Shown: positions 34,693 to 42,852 of the stretch, in pieces
Layout of the letters: each line of letters starts with the position of its first letter
How positions within the stretch are numbered: the first letter of the stretch is position 1
Assembly: GCF_003697785.1 (NCBI RefSeq)
Contig: NZ_QOKZ01000001.1
Coordinates: forward strand, 806,001 to 870,000
Direction of reading: 5' to 3'
Source: Paracoccus alkanivorans
GTDB lineage: Bacteria > Pseudomonadota > Alphaproteobacteria > Rhodobacterales > Rhodobacteraceae
DNA length: 64,000 nt
Program-made: the position numbers and the translations under genes
The notes under the pieces: generated by a model
The model's input: the letters and a program-made list of their open reading frames with translations, nothing else
What the model was told of the DNA's origin: nothing
The model's database searches: none

Positions 34693-36129
34693 ATGTCAGA
34701 CGGCATAACCGACAGCAGCGAGGAAGAAACCGGCGGCCGATTCCGTATGCCTCATATCTACGTGATCCTGTTCGTCTTCACGGCCATCGCGGCACTGCTG
34801 ACCCATGTGATTCCGGCGGGACAATATGACCGGATCACCCTGCCGAACGGTCGCGCCGCAGTCGACCCCGAGACATTCCGCTATATCGATGCCTCACCGG
34901 TCGGGCTGGAGCAATTCATGATGGCCGTGCCAAATGGGTTGATCGACGCCGCACAAGTCGTGTTCTTCACGCTGATTATCGGCGGCATGTTCATGGTTAT
35001 CAGGCGCACCGGCATCATCGACGTGGCCGTGGACAAGCTGACCCGCCGCTTTGCCGGGCGCAGCGTGCTGATGATCCCGACCCTGATGATCGTCTTTGCG
35101 ACCATCGCCACGCTGATCGGCACGCAAGAATTGGCGCTGGTCTATGTGCCCGTCATCCTGCCCCTGATGATCGCCCTGCGCTTCGATTCGATCGTCGCCG
35201 CGGGCACCGCCCTGCTGGCGACGACGGCCGGGTTCACTGCCGGGGTCCTGAACCCCATCAATACCGGGCTGGGCCAGACCATCGCCGAACTGCCGCTTTA
35301 TTCCGGGTTTGGCCTGCGCGCATTGCTGTTCACTGCGTTGACCGGCGCGGCCATCCTCTACCTGATGCGCTACGCCCTGAAGGTCCGCACCAATCCCGAG
35401 TTCAGCCTGATGGCGGGCAGTTCGCTCGAACAGGAGAAACGTCGCGTTTATGTTCATGATCTCGACACACCCGCGATGAGCTTCAGCAATCGCCAGAAAT
35501 GGGGCGGCATCGCGGCCATCGGATTTTTCGCGATCATGGTCTGGGGCGTCCTGACGCGCGGCTGGTTCATGACCGAAATGGCGGGGCTGTTCGTGGTCAT
35601 GGGGATCAGCGTCGGCCTGATCGCCGGCCTCGGCACGGGCAAGATCTGCGAGGCCTTCAACGAGGGGTTCCGAGATGTGCTGGTCGGAGCGATCATCGTC
35701 GGCCTTGCCCGTGCCGTCGCCGTGATGCTGGAGCAGGGGCAGGTCATGGACACGCTCGTTCACGGGCTTGGCGGACTGGTTGGAGGGTTGCCCTCGACCT
35801 TCTCGGCCCTTGGCATGTTCGTCTCCCAGCTCGGCTTCAACTTCGTCGTGCCCTCGGGCAGCGGTCAGGCACTGGTCACCATGCCGATCATGGCACCCCT
35901 GTCCGACCTGATCGGCGTGACGCGGCAAAGCTCGGTCCTGGCCTATCAACTCGGCGACGGGCTTTCGAACATCCTTTACCCGACATCGGGCTATTTCATG
36001 GCTACGCTGGCGCTGGCCGGGGTGGGCTGGGACCGTTGGGTACGCTTCTTCCTGCCGCTCTTCGGCATCTGGATCGCGATCTCCGCACTGTTCCTGATCT
36101 ATGCACAGGCGGTAAGCTGGATCGGCTGA
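34693..36129 (+). CDS. YfcC-family transporter
   Basis: A 478-residue polytopic membrane protein with about 12 helices, of the YfcC/ArcD-like (IT superfamily) group. Recognisable stretches are 'HIYVILFVFTAIAALLTHVIPAGQYDR' near the N-terminus, 'IIGGMFMVIRRTG', 'GTQELALVYVPVILPLMI', 'GFTAGVLNPINTGLGQTIAELPLYSG' and 'FVVPSGSGQALVTMPIMAPLSD'. Members are predicted basic amino acid or carboxylate carriers; the substrate is unknown. Start at 34693 is preferred because AGGGAG lies six bases upstream; the ATG at 34687 touches that site. Probably regulated by the divergent FCD regulator. Confidence 0.85.
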   Translation: MSDGITDSSEEETGGRFRMPHIYVILFVFTAIAALLTHVIPAGQYDRITLPNGRAAVDPETFRYIDASPVGLEQFMMAVPNGLIDAAQVVFFTLIIGGMFMVIRRTGIIDVAVDKLTRRFAGRSVLMIPTLMIVFATIATLIGTQELALVYVPVILPLMIALRFDSIVAAGTALLATTAGFTAGVLNPINTGLGQTIAELPLYSGFGLRALLFTALTGAAILYLMRYALKVRTNPEFSLMAGSSLEQEKRRVYVHDLDTPAMSFSNRQKWGGIAAIGFFAIMVWGVLTRGWFMTEMAGLFVVMGISVGLIAGLGTGKICEAFNEGFRDVLVGAIIVGLARAVAVMLEQGQVMDTLVHGLGGLVGGLPSTFSALGMFVSQLGFNFVVPSGSGQALVTMPIMAPLSDLIGVTRQSSVLAYQLGDGLSNILYPTSGYFMATLALAGVGWDRWVRFFLPLFGIWIAISALFLIYAQAVSWIG

Positions 36130-36144
36130 CCTCCCTGCAGCCGG

Positions 36145-36184
36145 TGCTGGTGGCGGGTGAGGCTTGCCTGATCTGCCACCAGCA
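36145..36184. terminator. Hairpin after the YfcC gene
   Basis: TGCTGGTGGC (36145-36154) and GCCACCAGCA (36175-36184) form a perfect ten-base stem, with an inner AGGC/GCCT pairing in the loop. It lies 15 bp after the YfcC stop and before the convergent IS110 remnant. There is no T-run, so it may be a terminator, an mRNA-stabilising hairpin or part of the insertion scar. Confidence 0.45.
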
Positions 36185-36203
36185 TGATTAGCAACTATAT
36201 TTC

Positions 36204-36540
36204 TCAGGCGGCCTGATTGGTCCATTTCAGACAAGATTTGCAAAGCGCGTTTGCGATTGTGACGAACTTGCGGGCGACGGCTGTGATGAGAACCCTGTGC
36301 GGTTTGCCAGCCCTGCGCAGGCGATCAGCAAAAGCTTTCAGGACCGGGTTGTATTGGGTGGCGATCTGTGCCGGCCGCAGTTGCCGTGCCTGCACCCGAC
36401 CACGTCCAAACTTGCCCAGAGCCGCCGTTCTTGCCCGCCAATGGTTTCAAAACAGACCAGAGCCCACCGTTCCCGGGCAACTGCTGCCAGTTGCACATGA
36501 TCGTAAATCCTGTTCGGATGGCTCCTGCCCCAAGCCCCAC
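36204..36540 (-). pseudogene. IS110-family transposase remnant
   Basis: The 3' 48 codons read 'QIATQYNPVLKAFADRLRRAG' (split: first 20 diagnostic), 'KPHRVLITAVARKFVTIANALCKS' and end '..KWTNQAA', which is the C-terminus of IS110/IS1111-group transposases. Upstream, another frame (about 36360-36500) continues with a degenerate 'AVARERWALVCFETIGGQERRLWA', matching the 'ARESG..kGkr.IGGGRR..R.aLY' region of the same family. The N-terminal DEDD domain is absent and the frame is shifted at least once, so it is inactive. It abuts the 3' end of the Hsp70-like gene. Confidence 0.7.
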
Positions 36541-36561
36541 TCGACAAATGCCGCGTCGCGG

Positions 36562-37809
36562 TCAACGCCCCGCCGCGATGGCCAACCCATCAGCGACCGC
36601 GGTGAAAACCTCGCTGAACGAATGACACGCCGTGGGGAATTGTGCCTTCATCGTGTCGGAGACCATGGACATCAAGCTGGAGCCGCCGACATAGATCACC
36701 TGCTGGACATCGGCCGCGTCGATGCCGGCGATTTGCAGCGTTTCCCGCGCTCCGGCCGTCAGCAGTTCCGCATGCCGCAGAAGGCTCCCCGCCATTCCCT
36801 CGGCTGACAATAGCACAAACAGGTCGCGTTCGATCTGGTCGAGCAGGATGTGGGACTGCCCGTCTCCGCCATTGGCGGCGATCTTGCCGCGCTCGACGGC
36901 AAAGGCCAGGTCGTGGCCAAGCTCGTCATCCAGCACCTTCGCCAGACGGGACAGCCGGTCCGGGCGCTGCGCCAAGCGCACCATTTCCGCGACCATCCGG
37001 CGGTTCTGCGGTGTATAGACGAACGGAATCTTCTCCCATGTGGCAAGATCGTTGAAGATGGCGTTCGGGGTGGGCGACATGCCCGGTCCCATCACCTTTC
37101 GCAACTCTGTCCCCTTGCCGAGCAGAGGCATCACGTGATCAATATTGATCGACCGGTCGAAATCGGTGCCGCCGATGCGGACACCGTGATTGGCAAGGAT
37201 CGTCACGCCCTCATTGCCGGAACGGAATAGTGAAAAATCCGAGGTGCCGCCCCCGACATCGACGATCAGCCCGATCGCGCCGGGTTGTTCCAGCGCACCG
37301 CCAGCAATGGCGGCGGCCTCGGGCTCGGGCATGAAATCCACCTCGCGAAACCCCGCCGCCAGATAGCAGCTTCGCAAATCCGCCTCGGCCTGCTCCTCGC
37401 GCGGATCGCCGGAACCGTGGAACACCACCGGCCGACCCGACAGGACATGGTCGAAAACGATCCCGGCTTCGGTTTCGGCCTTGGTCTTGATCTGGTTCAG
37501 GAAGCGGGCAACGATCTCGACGAAGGTCACCCTTTCGTTGAGGATCTGGCGCTTCTCATGCATCAGCGTGGTGCCAAGCACCCGCTTGAGCGCGCGCATG
37601 AAGCGTCCTTCCACGCCGTCCAGAAGCGCTCTGTTGGCGGCTTCGCCGATCAATGTCTGCCGGGTCTCGTAGTCAAAGAAGAAGGTCGTCGGCAGCGTGG
37701 CCTGGCCGGGCGCCATCTGGATCAGCCGGGGCCTGCCATCGCAAAGATAGCCCGCAGCGGAATTGGAGGTGCCGAAATCGACACCCAAAATGCGGGCCTG
37801 CCGCGTCAT
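36562..37809 (-). CDS. Hsp70-family protein, YegD-like
   Basis: A 415-residue actin-fold ATPase lacking most of the Hsp70 substrate-binding domain. Phosphate-1 (ILGVDFGTSNSAAGY, about 6-20), phosphate-2 (IGLIVDVGGGTSDFSLF) and adenosine (VIYVGGSSLM) motifs are present, with 'FMPEPEAAAIAG' as connect-1. This is the YegD architecture; YegD is an atypical chaperone of unclear role. GGAGGGG precedes the ATG at 37809. Both flanks carry insertion-sequence debris (IS110 downstream, IS21 upstream), so the gene may have been moved or trapped here. Confidence 0.88.
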   Translation of the reverse strand: MTRQARILGVDFGTSNSAAGYLCDGRPRLIQMAPGQATLPTTFFFDYETRQTLIGEAANRALLDGVEGRFMRALKRVLGTTLMHEKRQILNERVTFVEIVARFLNQIKTKAETEAGIVFDHVLSGRPVVFHGSGDPREEQAEADLRSCYLAAGFREVDFMPEPEAAAIAGGALEQPGAIGLIVDVGGGTSDFSLFRSGNEGVTILANHGVRIGGTDFDRSINIDHVMPLLGKGTELRKVMGPGMSPTPNAIFNDLATWEKIPFVYTPQNRRMVAEMVRLAQRPDRLSRLAKVLDDELGHDLAFAVERGKIAANGGDGQSHILLDQIERDLFVLLSAEGMAGSLLRHAELLTAGARETLQIAGIDAADVQQVIYVGGSSLMSMVSDTMKAQFPTACHSFSEVFTAVADGLAIAAGR

Positions 37810-37959
37810 ACCCACCCCTCCGGTTTGAAACAAGGAGCGGGTCGATAGGGGGCGGAAACATGGATGTCAAGCGAACAGGCGCGCGAGGTCGGGCGATCGC
37901 GGCAATTGGGCCTTGCCCACCCCGATCCGGATGAAGCGCCCGGTGGCGTCGAACCCATG

Positions 37960-38640
37960 CGCTTGCGCTACTCTTCCAATGTCTCGATCATATCCAGCCG
38001 AGGCTTGTGTGGACGGTCATAGCCATGCCTTTGCCGTCTTTGGTGCGGTTCCGCAGTCGATCGTCTATAATAATGGCCGATGCCTGGCGGCGAGGATCCT
38101 GCTGGACGGCGCATGCAAGCGCGTGTCCTTGTTCAGCGGGTTTCTGTCGCGCTACCCGATCCGGGATCGCTATGGCCGCCTAGGCAAGGGCAGTGACAAG
38201 GGGAAGATCGAGGGGTAGGTCGGCTATTCCCGGCGCTACTTCATGGTGCCGCCCCCGGTTTGCAACCTGGGAGGCATTCAACCTCTGGCTGGGGGAGCAA
38301 TGCGAGCGCCGCCAGCTTGATGTCCTGCGTGGCAAAAACGATACCGTCGGTGCGCAGTTGCAACGCAGTCTGGCCGGGCTCCAGGTCGCCGTGAAGCAGG
38401 CGTTCCACGTGGGTGCAATCGGCTTCGACGCCGTGAAGCAGCTCCTGTTGTCCCGGGTGGAGTGCATACCGCCCAGGCTGGATCTGGATTGCTATCCCTA
38501 TCTGCCCAAGGCAACGGTCGAGAAGACCGAGGCGCGTTCTCACTTGCAGTTGCTGGCGGAAGATACGGCACGAGCGACACCCCCGGAAATCCTGCTCTCC
38601 CATCACCTCAAGGCACTCAAGCTGCTCACGTTGCCTCACC
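37960..38640 (+). pseudogene. IS21-family istA/istB remnant
   Basis: The first frame reads 'ACVDGHSHAFAVFGAVPQSI', 'VYNNGRC' and 'YGRLGKGSDKGKIEG', the DDE core of IstA. A TAG at 38216-38218 interrupts it; the sequence then resumes 'VGYSRRYFMVPPP', shifts frame in a C-run near 38252-38256, and continues 'FATWEAFNLWLGEQCERRQ' and 'LDLDCYPYLPKATVEKTEAR' to the IstA end. IstB starts at about 38570 ('PPEILLSHHLKALKLLTLPH') but is lost after about 25 codons, and the usual istA stop/istB start overlap is replaced by a CGA codon. Clearly inactive. Confidence 0.8.
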
Positions 38641-38944
38641 CCATGCTGCTCCAGATGGATACAGCGCTCCTTGGAAGATTATTTCGCACAGCAGCGTAGG
38701 AAACAAACCCAATGAGAGTTGGGGCGGCCGATGGAAAATCTCAGGTGGCGGCCAGGCAATGGACCGGCTCCCTCGCCGAGGATCGCCAGATAACGCTGGT
38801 AGCTGAACACCCGCCTTTGCTTGCGCCCGGTGATTTCCTCGCCGATTATCATACGCCGGAACCGACCGGGCTTTTACCGGAACGCTCGAATCCACAGAGA
38901 TTTCCCATCGGCATAAACAGCATGTCGGGCCGTATCGGGCGTGA
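38641..38944. other. Segment between IS21 debris and the siderophore ATPase gene
   Basis: About 300 bp with no recognised gene. On the minus strand one frame gives a peptide containing 'RMIIGEEITGRKQRRVFSYQ', which looks protein-like but could not be assigned; it may be the end of a gene removed when the IS inserted downstream of the transporter operon. Confidence 0.3.
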
Positions 38945-39748
38945 TCAGCTTCCATATCCGCGTGCCACGGGCAACGGCACGATAACCGGGTTATCGAGGC
39001 CATCGATAGTGACCATCCTGCATTCAACCCCGAATACCTGCGCGATGCGTTCCTGCGTAAGGGTGACGCTTCTCTCTCCTTGCGCGACAACCCGTCCCCT
39101 GTCGAAGAGAACCACATGATCGGCATAGCGCATGACCAGGTTGAGATCATGCAGCACGATCACGAAGCTTCGGGCATTCTCCCGGTTCAGTCGATGAATG
39201 AGTTCGAGGAGTTCAAGCGCATGCGAGATGTCCAGATGATTGGTCGGCTCATCAAGGAAAATCCGCGGGGCGTCCTGCGCCAGCGTCATCGCGATCCAAG
39301 CGCGTTGCGACTGTCCGCCCGACAGGTTCCCGATCGGGTGATCGGCGAGATGGGTGATCTCGGTCGCATCGAGCGCCTGATCGCAGGCTTTGTGATCTGC
39401 GGCGGAAGGGCCGGAAAACCGGTTCCGATAAGCGAAACGGCCCAGCATCACCAGTTCCCGGACCGTCAGCGCATCCGGAGCGCTTGGGGATTGCCCGAGC
39501 ATCGCGATTTCACGCGCCAGGTCTTTCTTCGACCAGGAGGCGACGGGTCTGCCTGCGATCTCGGCCATGCCGGAGCCGACGCGATGCAGCCCCCGCATCA
39601 CGCGAAGCGCCGTCGATTTTCCGCTGCCATTGGGACCGCAAAAGGCGATGATCTTGCCCTCGGGCAGTTCCAGGTCAATGCCGTTCAATGCCGGATACCC
39701 GTCATAATCGGCTGTCAGGCCACGCAACCGCGCCAGAATGTCAGACAT
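38945..39748 (-). CDS. Iron-siderophore ABC transporter ATP-binding protein (FecE/FepC family)
   Basis: A 267-residue ATPase. Walker A GPNGSGKSTALR (about 38-49), signature LSGGQSQRAWIAMTLAQ, Walker B IFLDEPTNHLDI and 'VLHDLNLVMRYADHVV' with the switch histidine are characteristic of FecE/FepC/BtuD-type ferric-siderophore importers. It overlaps the upstream permease gene by eight bases. It is the last gene of a three-gene minus-strand operon whose binding protein is encoded divergently. Confidence 0.93.
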   Translation of the reverse strand: MSDILARLRGLTADYDGYPALNGIDLELPEGKIIAFCGPNGSGKSTALRVMRGLHRVGSGMAEIAGRPVASWSKKDLAREIAMLGQSPSAPDALTVRELVMLGRFAYRNRFSGPSAADHKACDQALDATEITHLADHPIGNLSGGQSQRAWIAMTLAQDAPRIFLDEPTNHLDISHALELLELIHRLNRENARSFVIVLHDLNLVMRYADHVVLFDRGRVVAQGERSVTLTQERIAQVFGVECRMVTIDGLDNPVIVPLPVARGYGS

Positions 39749-40763
39749 GTGCGCCCCGTCCCTTCATCAGCAGATACAGGAAAAGCGGCGTTCCGATGGT
39801 TGCCGTTACCGCACCTGCGGGAATCTCCACTGGTTGGGCCAGCAGGCGGGACAGCATATCCGCTCCAACCAGCAGGATCGCCCCGCAAATGGCTGAAGCA
39901 AACAGGTATCCCGGCGTGAACTGCCCATAAAGCCTGCGCGCGATATGCGGGGCGATCAGTCCGACATATCCCATGGCGCCGACATGCGAGACCGCCAGCG
40001 CCGTCAACAGAACCGCAACTGCCAGCAGCACGGCTTGCGCGCGGGCCAGATGCAGCCCGGTTGAAGCGGCGCTCTGCGGGTCAAGGGCAAGCTGCCTGAG
40101 CGGAAGACGGAGCAGGATCAGCACGGGAACCATCGCGCATAGTCCCAGAAACAGCGTGACGACATCGCTCCAATGCGCGGCACTGACGCTGCCGATCAGC
40201 CAGGTCATAGCCTGTGCCGCGCGATGGACCGGTCCAAGGATCATCATCAGCACGACAGCCGCCTTGGCCAGTGCGGCAAGAGAGATGCCGTAAAGGATCA
40301 TCCGTATGGGCTCCTGCGTGCCCTTGGGATCGAGACGTGTCAGCAGGGCGACCAGAATGGCAAATGCCAATGCCCCTGTCGCAGCAGCAGCAGGCTGCCA
40401 GTGGATCGACACGGCCAGGTTGCTGGCCGGATCCGAAAACAGCCACAGAAAGGTCATCACACCCAAGGCCGCCCCGTCGGTGATCCCGAGGATGGAGGGC
40501 GATGCCATCGGATTGCGGGCGACCCGTTGCAGGATCGCCCCGGCAATGGCAAGAGCCATCCCGGCAAACATTGCCACCAGGACACGAGGCAGGCGCAGCG
40601 TCGTGATGATGATCGCATCCGGACCGCTACCCTGTCCGAACAATGCCGCAAGCACCCGGACGGGCGGGATAAAGGACGAGCCGGTGCCCGTGGCGACCAC
40701 GGCCAGTATCAGCAATCCGAACCCGAGCCGCACCGGCCCCGTATGAAGACGCATATACCTCAT
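39741..40763 (-). CDS. Iron-siderophore ABC transporter permease (FecCD family), second subunit
   Basis: A 340-residue permease with about nine to ten membrane helices. FecCD features: 'LRLPRVLVAMFAGMALAIAGAILQRVARNPMASPSILGITDGAALGV' region (about 55-100) and 'VSHVGAMGYVGLIAPHIARRLYG' near the C-terminus, including the 'GLiaPHiaR' coupling loop. It forms a heterodimeric pore with the preceding FecCD permease. It overlaps both neighbours (four bases with the upstream permease gene, eight with the ATPase gene), so the three are translationally linked. Confidence 0.92.
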   Translation of the reverse strand: MRYMRLHTGPVRLGFGLLILAVVATGTGSSFIPPVRVLAALFGQGSGPDAIIITTLRLPRVLVAMFAGMALAIAGAILQRVARNPMASPSILGITDGAALGVMTFLWLFSDPASNLAVSIHWQPAAAATGALAFAILVALLTRLDPKGTQEPIRMILYGISLAALAKAAVVLMMILGPVHRAAQAMTWLIGSVSAAHWSDVVTLFLGLCAMVPVLILLRLPLRQLALDPQSAASTGLHLARAQAVLLAVAVLLTALAVSHVGAMGYVGLIAPHIARRLYGQFTPGYLFASAICGAILLVGADMLSRLLAQPVEIPAGAVTATIGTPLFLYLLMKGRGAHV

Positions 40764-41749
40764 CGCGCCAATGTCCGCTTGCGGCGCAGAAGGCCGATCA
40801 GGATCGGAACACCGACCAGTGCCAGCACCGAGCCGACCGGCGCTTCACCGGGCGCCACGATCAGCCGGGCGGCGATATCGGCAAGCACGGCAATCAGGCC
40901 CCCGATCAAGCAGGTGAACAGCGCCAGGCGCAGGGTCGGGGCCGCATCACCGATCAGCCGCCTGGCCAGATGCGGCGCGATCAGCCCCAGGAATATGATC
41001 GGGCCGGACATGGCCACGGCTCCCGCCGCCAAGCCGGCGGCCGTGACAAGCGAGGCCGCGCGAACGCGCGACACGGAAACCCCAAGCGCTTCCGCTGTCT
41101 GGTCGTTCAATCGCAGCGCATCCAGCGATTGCGCAAGGGCTGCGCAGGCTGCATATCCTAGGATCAATGCCGGAAGACCGATCCCGAGAAGGCCGAGATC
41201 GCGATCCGCGAACCCTCCTGACAGCCAGAACAGCAATGTTTCAAGCGCTGTTTCGTCCAGCAGGAGAATGACCTGGGTCATTGAGGACAGAAGTGCGGCG
41301 ATCGTCACCCCCGCCAGTAGCGTGGTATCGTTGCGGGTCGCCCCGCCAGAGGTGGCAGTCACGCCGAAGACCAGCCCCGTCGCTGCCAATGCGCCGGTGA
41401 ATGCCAGCAGGCCGATCTGCGGCAATCCGATGCCTCCGAATACGCTGATCCCCAGTGCGACCGCCAGCCCGGCGCCCGCATTGATACCAATCAGCCCCGG
41501 CTCTGCCAGCGGATTGCGGGTAACGATCTGGATCATCAGCCCGGAAAGCGCAAATGCCGCGCCCGCGACCACCGCGATCAGCGTGCGGGGCAGGCGCAAT
41601 GATCGGATGATGACCGCATCCGTGCCCTCACCATGATCCGCAAGAGCCGCCAGCACCTCCCCGGGTCCATAGAGACGCAGCCCCAGATGCAGGCTCGCGA
41701 TCAGCGCCACCACCAGGGCCACGATAAGAAGCAATAGCGAACGTGTCAT
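40760..41749 (-). CDS. Iron-siderophore ABC transporter permease (FecCD family), first subunit
   Basis: A 329-residue permease of the same family as its neighbour. 'IIRSLRLPRTLIAVVAGAAFALSGLMIQ' and 'TRNPLAEPGLIGINAGAGLAV' mark the N-terminal third; 'AVAMSGPIIFLGLIAPHLARRL' carries the conserved coupling helix. About nine hydrophobic segments are visible. First gene of the minus-strand fec-like operon and divergent from the binding-protein gene, with about 140 bp of shared promoter region; iron regulation is expected but I could not identify a convincing Fur or Irr box by eye. Confidence 0.92.
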   Translation of the reverse strand: MTRSLLLLIVALVVALIASLHLGLRLYGPGEVLAALADHGEGTDAVIIRSLRLPRTLIAVVAGAAFALSGLMIQIVTRNPLAEPGLIGINAGAGLAVALGISVFGGIGLPQIGLLAFTGALAATGLVFGVTATSGGATRNDTTLLAGVTIAALLSSMTQVILLLDETALETLLFWLSGGFADRDLGLLGIGLPALILGYAACAALAQSLDALRLNDQTAEALGVSVSRVRAASLVTAAGLAAGAVAMSGPIIFLGLIAPHLARRLIGDAAPTLRLALFTCLIGGLIAVLADIAARLIVAPGEAPVGSVLALVGVPILIGLLRRKRTLAR

Positions 41750-41888
41750 TCCGTGGTGATCCCGGCCCCGTTGACATTCGGGATCATTCGCCCGATGCCG
41801 GGCTCAATAACCAAGTTATTTTGTCAACTGCAAGTGTTGCTGGATTCGCAAGCGATACTTATGGGCACAAGCAATGAAGGGCACAGGC

Positions 41889-42803
41889 ATGATGAAACCC
41901 GTGAAATGGCTCTGCTGCGCGATCGCACTGAGCATCTTGCCCATCGGGAACATGGCCATGGCGCGCGAGGTGACCCATAGCTTGGGGACGGTTGAGGTGC
42001 CGGACGATCCCCGACGGGTCGTCGTTCTGACCAACGAGGGGACAGAGGCACTTCTTGCCCTGGGCGTAACCCCGATAGGCGCGGCGAATTCCTGGAATGG
42101 CGATCCCTGGTGGGATCATATCGAGGATCGGATGACCGATGTCACGCCACTTGGTAATGAAAGCGCGGTCAACCTGGAAATGGTCGCCGCATTGCAACCC
42201 GATCTCATCCTGGCAACCCGGCTCCGGCACGAGGCGATCTACCCTCAGCTGAGTGCTATCGCACCGACAGTCGTGTCCGAACGCCTGCGCGGCGACTGGA
42301 AGGAGAATTTCCGCCTTTATGCCGAAGCACTGGGGAAAACCGAAAAGGCACAGCGCGAGATCAGTGATTATGACGCCGAAGTCGCCGATCTGCGCCAGCT
42401 CCTTGGCGATCATCTGCAAGAGAAGGTCTCGGTCATCCGCTTCATGCCGGGCCATATCCGCATCTATCAGCTGGACAGTTTTTCCGGCGTCGTGTTGAAG
42501 CAACTCGGCTTCCAGCGCCCCGAGAATCAGAATGTCGAGGAATTCTCGATCCAGGTCGGCACGGAAAGCATTCCCGACATGGATGGCGACCGGATATTTC
42601 ACTTCACCTGGGATACCGGGAACGGCGATGGGCCGGACATGGCGCGGGACATCATGTCCAACCCGCTCTGGCAGTCCCTGTCGGCGGTCTCTTCGGGCCG
42701 GGTCCATGCCGTCAGCGATGCCATCTGGAACACTGCCGGAGGGATCCTGGCGGCCCGCCTCATGCTGGCGGATATCGCCCGGATCTACGGGGTGGATCAG
42801 TAA
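41889..42803 (+). CDS. Iron-siderophore ABC transporter substrate-binding protein
   Basis: A 304-residue periplasmic receptor of the FecB/FepB/FhuD fold. A signal peptide (MMKPVKWLCCAIALSILPIG..) ends near residue 25. 'VTHSLGTVEVPDDPRRVVVL' and 'LVALGVTPIGAA'-like strands followed by 'NLEMVAALQPDLILA' are diagnostic of the family. The start at 41889 has AAGGG seven bases upstream; the ATG at 41874 would add five residues. It is transcribed away from the permease/ATPase genes and convergent with the TonB-dependent receptor, so receptor, binding protein and ABC importer form one uptake system. Confidence 0.9.
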   Translation: MMKPVKWLCCAIALSILPIGNMAMAREVTHSLGTVEVPDDPRRVVVLTNEGTEALLALGVTPIGAANSWNGDPWWDHIEDRMTDVTPLGNESAVNLEMVAALQPDLILATRLRHEAIYPQLSAIAPTVVSERLRGDWKENFRLYAEALGKTEKAQREISDYDAEVADLRQLLGDHLQEKVSVIRFMPGHIRIYQLDSFSGVVLKQLGFQRPENQNVEEFSIQVGTESIPDMDGDRIFHFTWDTGNGDGPDMARDIMSNPLWQSLSAVSSGRVHAVSDAIWNTAGGILAARLMLADIARIYGVDQ

Positions 42804-42806
42804 CAG

Positions 42807-42844
42807 GTCATTCCCGCCATGAGCCGGTCCATGGCAGGGATGAC
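42807..42844. terminator. Convergent-gene hairpin between binding protein and TonB receptor
   Basis: Positions 42807-42821 pair with 42830-42844 in a 15-base stem with one G-U pair and one mismatch around an eight-base loop. It starts three bases after the binding-protein stop and ends eight bases before the receptor stop, the expected place for a bidirectional terminator, although no long T-run follows. Confidence 0.55.
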
Positions 42845-42852
42845 GATCGCAC

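Noticed and set aside
34894..36243. Minus-strand frame of about 450 codons opposite the YfcC gene
   Set aside because: Histidine/aspartate/glutamine-rich shadow translation, typical of antisense frames over membrane-protein genes.
40173..41636. Plus-strand frame of about 490 codons over the siderophore permease genes
   Set aside because: Antisense to two well-supported FecCD permeases; composition is arginine/proline/serine-rich with no motif.
41750..41888. Fur or Irr box in the siderophore divergent promoter
   Set aside because: AT-rich segments are present but no palindrome matching either consensus could be established by eye.
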